Source: Chromatiales bacterium (GTDB lineage Bacteria > Pseudomonadota > Gammaproteobacteria > UBA6429 > Thiohalophilaceae). Taken from it: a stretch of DNA of 8,914 nucleotides. Under the pieces are notes generated by a model. That model was not told the DNA's origin and searched no databases. It saw only the letters and a list, made by a program, of their open reading frames with translations. Shown piece after piece: positions 6,587 to 8,914 of the stretch. A program made the translations under genes and the position numbers. Position 1 is the stretch's first letter. Each line of letters starts with the position of its first letter. The stretch covers positions 1-8,914 of the forward strand of contig JALUTJ010000410.1 in assembly GCA_027057985.1 (NCBI GenBank), in the 5' to 3' direction.

Positions 6587-8914
6587 ATGTTTTGGTCAAA
6601 ATTTGGACACAAAAGAGTGTTCAACACAATTCAGTTGGTCGGGCTCGCCTCTGTTTACAGCTTTTTAACAGCCTGCGGTGGCGCCGATGGTAATGCCGAG
6701 GCACAGGCCATTGGTATCCAGGATGTGGCTATTGCCTATATCAAGCGCCCCACACCACGGGATCAGAACGGTGATATTGTAAACAGTGATATACGCCTGC
6801 CTGCTTCGTTTACGGCTGGTGGCGATCTCTACCTGCGAGCACGCGCCAGTGCCGCCGCAAAACTGAAAAATATTACCCGCAGCATTACCGGCGGCACGGG
6901 GGATGTCAAAGGACTTAATGCCTCCTATGATGGTACCCGGCTGGTTTTTTCTGTTCGACTTGAAGATCCAATTCCTAATGATGATGTCATTCCCAGCTGG
7001 AACCTGTACGAATACAATATTACAACCGATACCTTACGGGCTTTGCTCCCTGCGGGTATCCAGGAAGACGGAGATGACATTTCCCCAGCCTATCTACCGG
7101 ATGACAGAATTATCTTTGCTTCTACCCGACAGCTGGGCAGCAAGGGAATCCGACTCAACGAGGGTAAAAATGGTACCTTTATTTCCGTTGATGAGAACCG
7201 CCGCAATTCGGCCTTTAACCTGCACCTGCTGGACACCGATGGTTCAATAAAACAGGTCAGTTTCAATCCCAGTCATGATCTCAACCCGGTGGTGCTGAGT
7301 AATGGCCGTGTACTTTTCAGTCGCTGGGATAATATGGGTAATCGTAGTAATGTGAACCTGTACACCATGAATCCGGATGGTACCGAGGTCGAATTATATT
7401 ACGGTGCTCATAGTCATAATACCGGCCAGGATGCCAATACCCCGATTCAGTTTGTTCAGCCCCGTGAAATGCAGGATGGCCGTATTCTCGCCCTTATACG
7501 GCCTTTCACCACGAGTTTTGGTGGCGGTGATCTTATTTTTATCAATGGGAAGAATTATGCCGATAATACCCAGCCAGTATGGTCACTGCAGGGTAGTCTT
7601 TCCGGCACGGCACAAACCGTTCTCAAACAGAGTAATGTCGCCAGTAATGGTATTTCTCGCAATGGCTATTACAACGCGGTTTACCCCATGCTTGATGGTA
7701 CTAACCGTTACCTGATGAGCTGGAGTGCATGCCGCATCTATGAAAACCCGGCGGATCTGTCTTCACGCATCATTCCCTGCAGCCTTGCCAGTAATGCCCA
7801 GTTAAATGATCCCAATGCTGTTGCCGCCCCTCCGAGCTATGGCATCTTTCTTGTCGATGCAGATAAAGATACCCAGGTTCCCCTGCTACTGCCTGAAAAC
7901 GATACTATTATTAGTGAAATCGTCATGGCCTATGACCGGGATCTACCACCGGTAATTTTTGACAAGCTGCCTGGTGTCTCTGAAGATATCAATAAAGGCT
8001 ATGCCGATGAAGGTGTCGGTGTACTGCATATCCGCAGCGTCTATGATTTTGATGGTAACTTTGGTGCCTATGGTACCAGCCTGCCAACCATGGATAACGA
8101 TGGTCAACCCATCACTATCGATACCCCGGCAGAAATGGCTAATCCAAAAAATACTGTTGCCGATGATCGTCCCGCCCGCTTTATACGCATTATCAAGGCC
8201 GTGGATCTACCAGACAGAAATACCAAACGTCTTGCCGGTACCGCCTTTGGCCGAAGTGCACAGCAGGGAATGCGTGAGATAATCGGCTATGCACCGATAG
8301 AACCGGATGGGTCGGTCAAAATAAAAGTGCCGGCCAATGTTCCGCTGACATTATCGATCCTCGACAAGGATGGCCATCGTATTAGCAATCGCCATCAATC
8401 CTGGTTCAAGGTCAAGCCCGGTGAAACCCTTGAATGTGTGGGTTGTCATGTGCATAACACCAATAACCAGGCAGGTAATAAACCCCATGGCCGACCTGAC
8501 AGGTCATCCACCTTTAATCAGGGTGCAGCCACAACCGGTATCGGCTTTCCCTACTCGCTCGATAGCATGTGGGCAGAAATCGGTGAAACCATGGCCGAGA
8601 CCCGGGCACGGCAGAGTTGCCTGCCAACCAATTCGTCACCCTGTGCTGATCTAAAACCTTCGACCGATCTGGTATATACCGATGTCTGGACCGATGAAGT
8701 CGCAGCCAATCGCTCTGCTGATACCTCTTTCACGATTGATTACACCGATGTGCCGGTTTCTCCGCTAAATGCAGGCACCTCGACCGCTAATGCCTGTGCC
8801 AATGGTTATAACACGACCATCTCCAGCTTTACTTATTGTCGGATCGTGATTAACTATCCACAGCATATTCAACCCATCTGGGAGAAAGCACGCGCAGCAG
8901 GCTCCTGTATTTCC
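6587..8914 (+). CDS. HzsA-related multiheme lipoprotein, 3' partial (776 aa seen)
   Basis: The frame is open from ATG 6587 to the right edge without a stop. GGAGA (6572-6576) lies 10 bases upstream; the ATGs at 6570 and 6576 are out of frame. A lipoprotein signal ends LTAC (Cys30) with Gly at +2, suggesting the outer membrane. Residues about 100-450 have beta-propeller (PD40/TolB-like) features: SPAYLPDDRIIFASTR (166-181), SHDLNPVVLSNGRVLFSRW (229-247), YTMNPDGTE (259-267). Next come GYAPIEPDGSVKIKVPANVP (567-586) and, after FKVKPGETLE, the heme site CVGCH (617-621; DNA 8435-8449). This order and these blocks match the HzsA-related family, named after the hydrazine synthase alpha subunit (propeller, middle heme domain, C-terminal heme domain). 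The visible end, HIQPIWEK...CIS, is the normal lead-in to a second CxxCH that the window cuts. It is divergent from the cytochrome/LamG operon and probably works with it. A redox role is likely; hydrazine synthesis is not implied. Confidence 0.85.
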   Translation, partial: MFWSKFGHKRVFNTIQLVGLASVYSFLTACGGADGNAEAQAIGIQDVAIAYIKRPTPRDQNGDIVNSDIRLPASFTAGGDLYLRARASAAAKLKNITRSITGGTGDVKGLNASYDGTRLVFSVRLEDPIPNDDVIPSWNLYEYNITTDTLRALLPAGIQEDGDDISPAYLPDDRIIFASTRQLGSKGIRLNEGKNGTFISVDENRRNSAFNLHLLDTDGSIKQVSFNPSHDLNPVVLSNGRVLFSRWDNMGNRSNVNLYTMNPDGTEVELYYGAHSHNTGQDANTPIQFVQPREMQDGRILALIRPFTTSFGGGDLIFINGKNYADNTQPVWSLQGSLSGTAQTVLKQSNVASNGISRNGYYNAVYPMLDGTNRYLMSWSACRIYENPADLSSRIIPCSLASNAQLNDPNAVAAPPSYGIFLVDADKDTQVPLLLPENDTIISEIVMAYDRDLPPVIFDKLPGVSEDINKGYADEGVGVLHIRSVYDFDGNFGAYGTSLPTMDNDGQPITIDTPAEMANPKNTVADDRPARFIRIIKAVDLPDRNTKRLAGTAFGRSAQQGMREIIGYAPIEPDGSVKIKVPANVPLTLSILDKDGHRISNRHQSWFKVKPGETLECVGCHVHNTNNQAGNKPHGRPDRSSTFNQGAATTGIGFPYSLDSMWAEIGETMAETRARQSCLPTNSSPCADLKPSTDLVYTDVWTDEVAANRSADTSFTIDYTDVPVSPLNAGTSTANACANGYNTTISSFTYCRIVINYPQHIQPIWEKARAAGSCIS

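Noticed and set aside
1368..8242. Excess of the palindrome GGTACC (11 copies counted by eye against about 2 expected)
   Set aside because: Nearly all copies lie in coding sequence. In the plus-strand HzsA-like gene they are in-frame Gly-Thr (GGT ACC) codons, so codon and dipeptide preference explains them. They are not evenly spaced.
6903..8654. Several plus-strand open frames of 94-115 codons and one on the minus strand at 8551-8733
   Set aside because: They are out-of-frame shadows of the continuous HzsA-like frame that starts at 6587 and runs to the edge.
6587..8914. Calling the HzsA-like gene a true hydrazine synthase subunit
   Set aside because: No HzsB or HzsC gene is present, the Tyr ligand expected after the first CxxCH is absent, and the protein carries a lipobox. 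Only family-level similarity is supported.

Overview
The window looks like gammaproteobacterial chromosomal DNA. The grounds are clear Shine-Dalgarno sites (GGAG, AAGGA), short operon gaps, moderate base composition by eye, and an ApbE of proteobacterial type. The assignment is tentative because no rRNA, tRNA or core housekeeping gene is present. No mobile element, CRISPR array or RNA gene was seen.

Layout. (1) 1-824, plus strand: the C-terminal part of an ApbE-type FAD:protein FMN transferase, cut by the left edge. (2) 825-6338, minus strand: a three-gene operon read right to left. It encodes a Sec-exported mono-heme c-type cytochrome (400 aa, DUF1588/DUF1585-like), then an outer-membrane-type lipoprotein with two CxxCH heme sites and a LamG-like domain (876 aa), then a Tat-exported DUF1501-like protein (535 aa). 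Gaps are 42 and 30 bases. The operon ends base-to-base against the end of apbE. (3) 6339-6586: a 248-base divergent control region with inverted repeats. (4) 6587-8914, plus strand: a long reading frame without a stop, cut by the right edge. It encodes a lipoprotein with a beta-propeller-like N-terminal part and a CxxCH domain resembling the alpha subunit of hydrazine synthase (HzsA-related family). The window ends inside what is probably its second CxxCH.

All four proteins around the divergent promoter carry export signals (one Sec, one Tat, two lipoproteins with nearly identical lipoboxes). Three of them bind c-type heme. The best reading is an uncharacterised cell-envelope redox system: two heme lipoproteins on the membrane, one soluble cytochrome, and a Tat-exported, possibly metal-binding partner. 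Its makeup recalls the cytochrome-LamG plus DUF1501 gene pairs common in Planctomycetes, combined here with an HzsA-like protein. The substrate is unknown. No HzsB or HzsC is present, so this is not a recognisable hydrazine synthase. ApbE may belong to a separate flavoprotein locus to the left.
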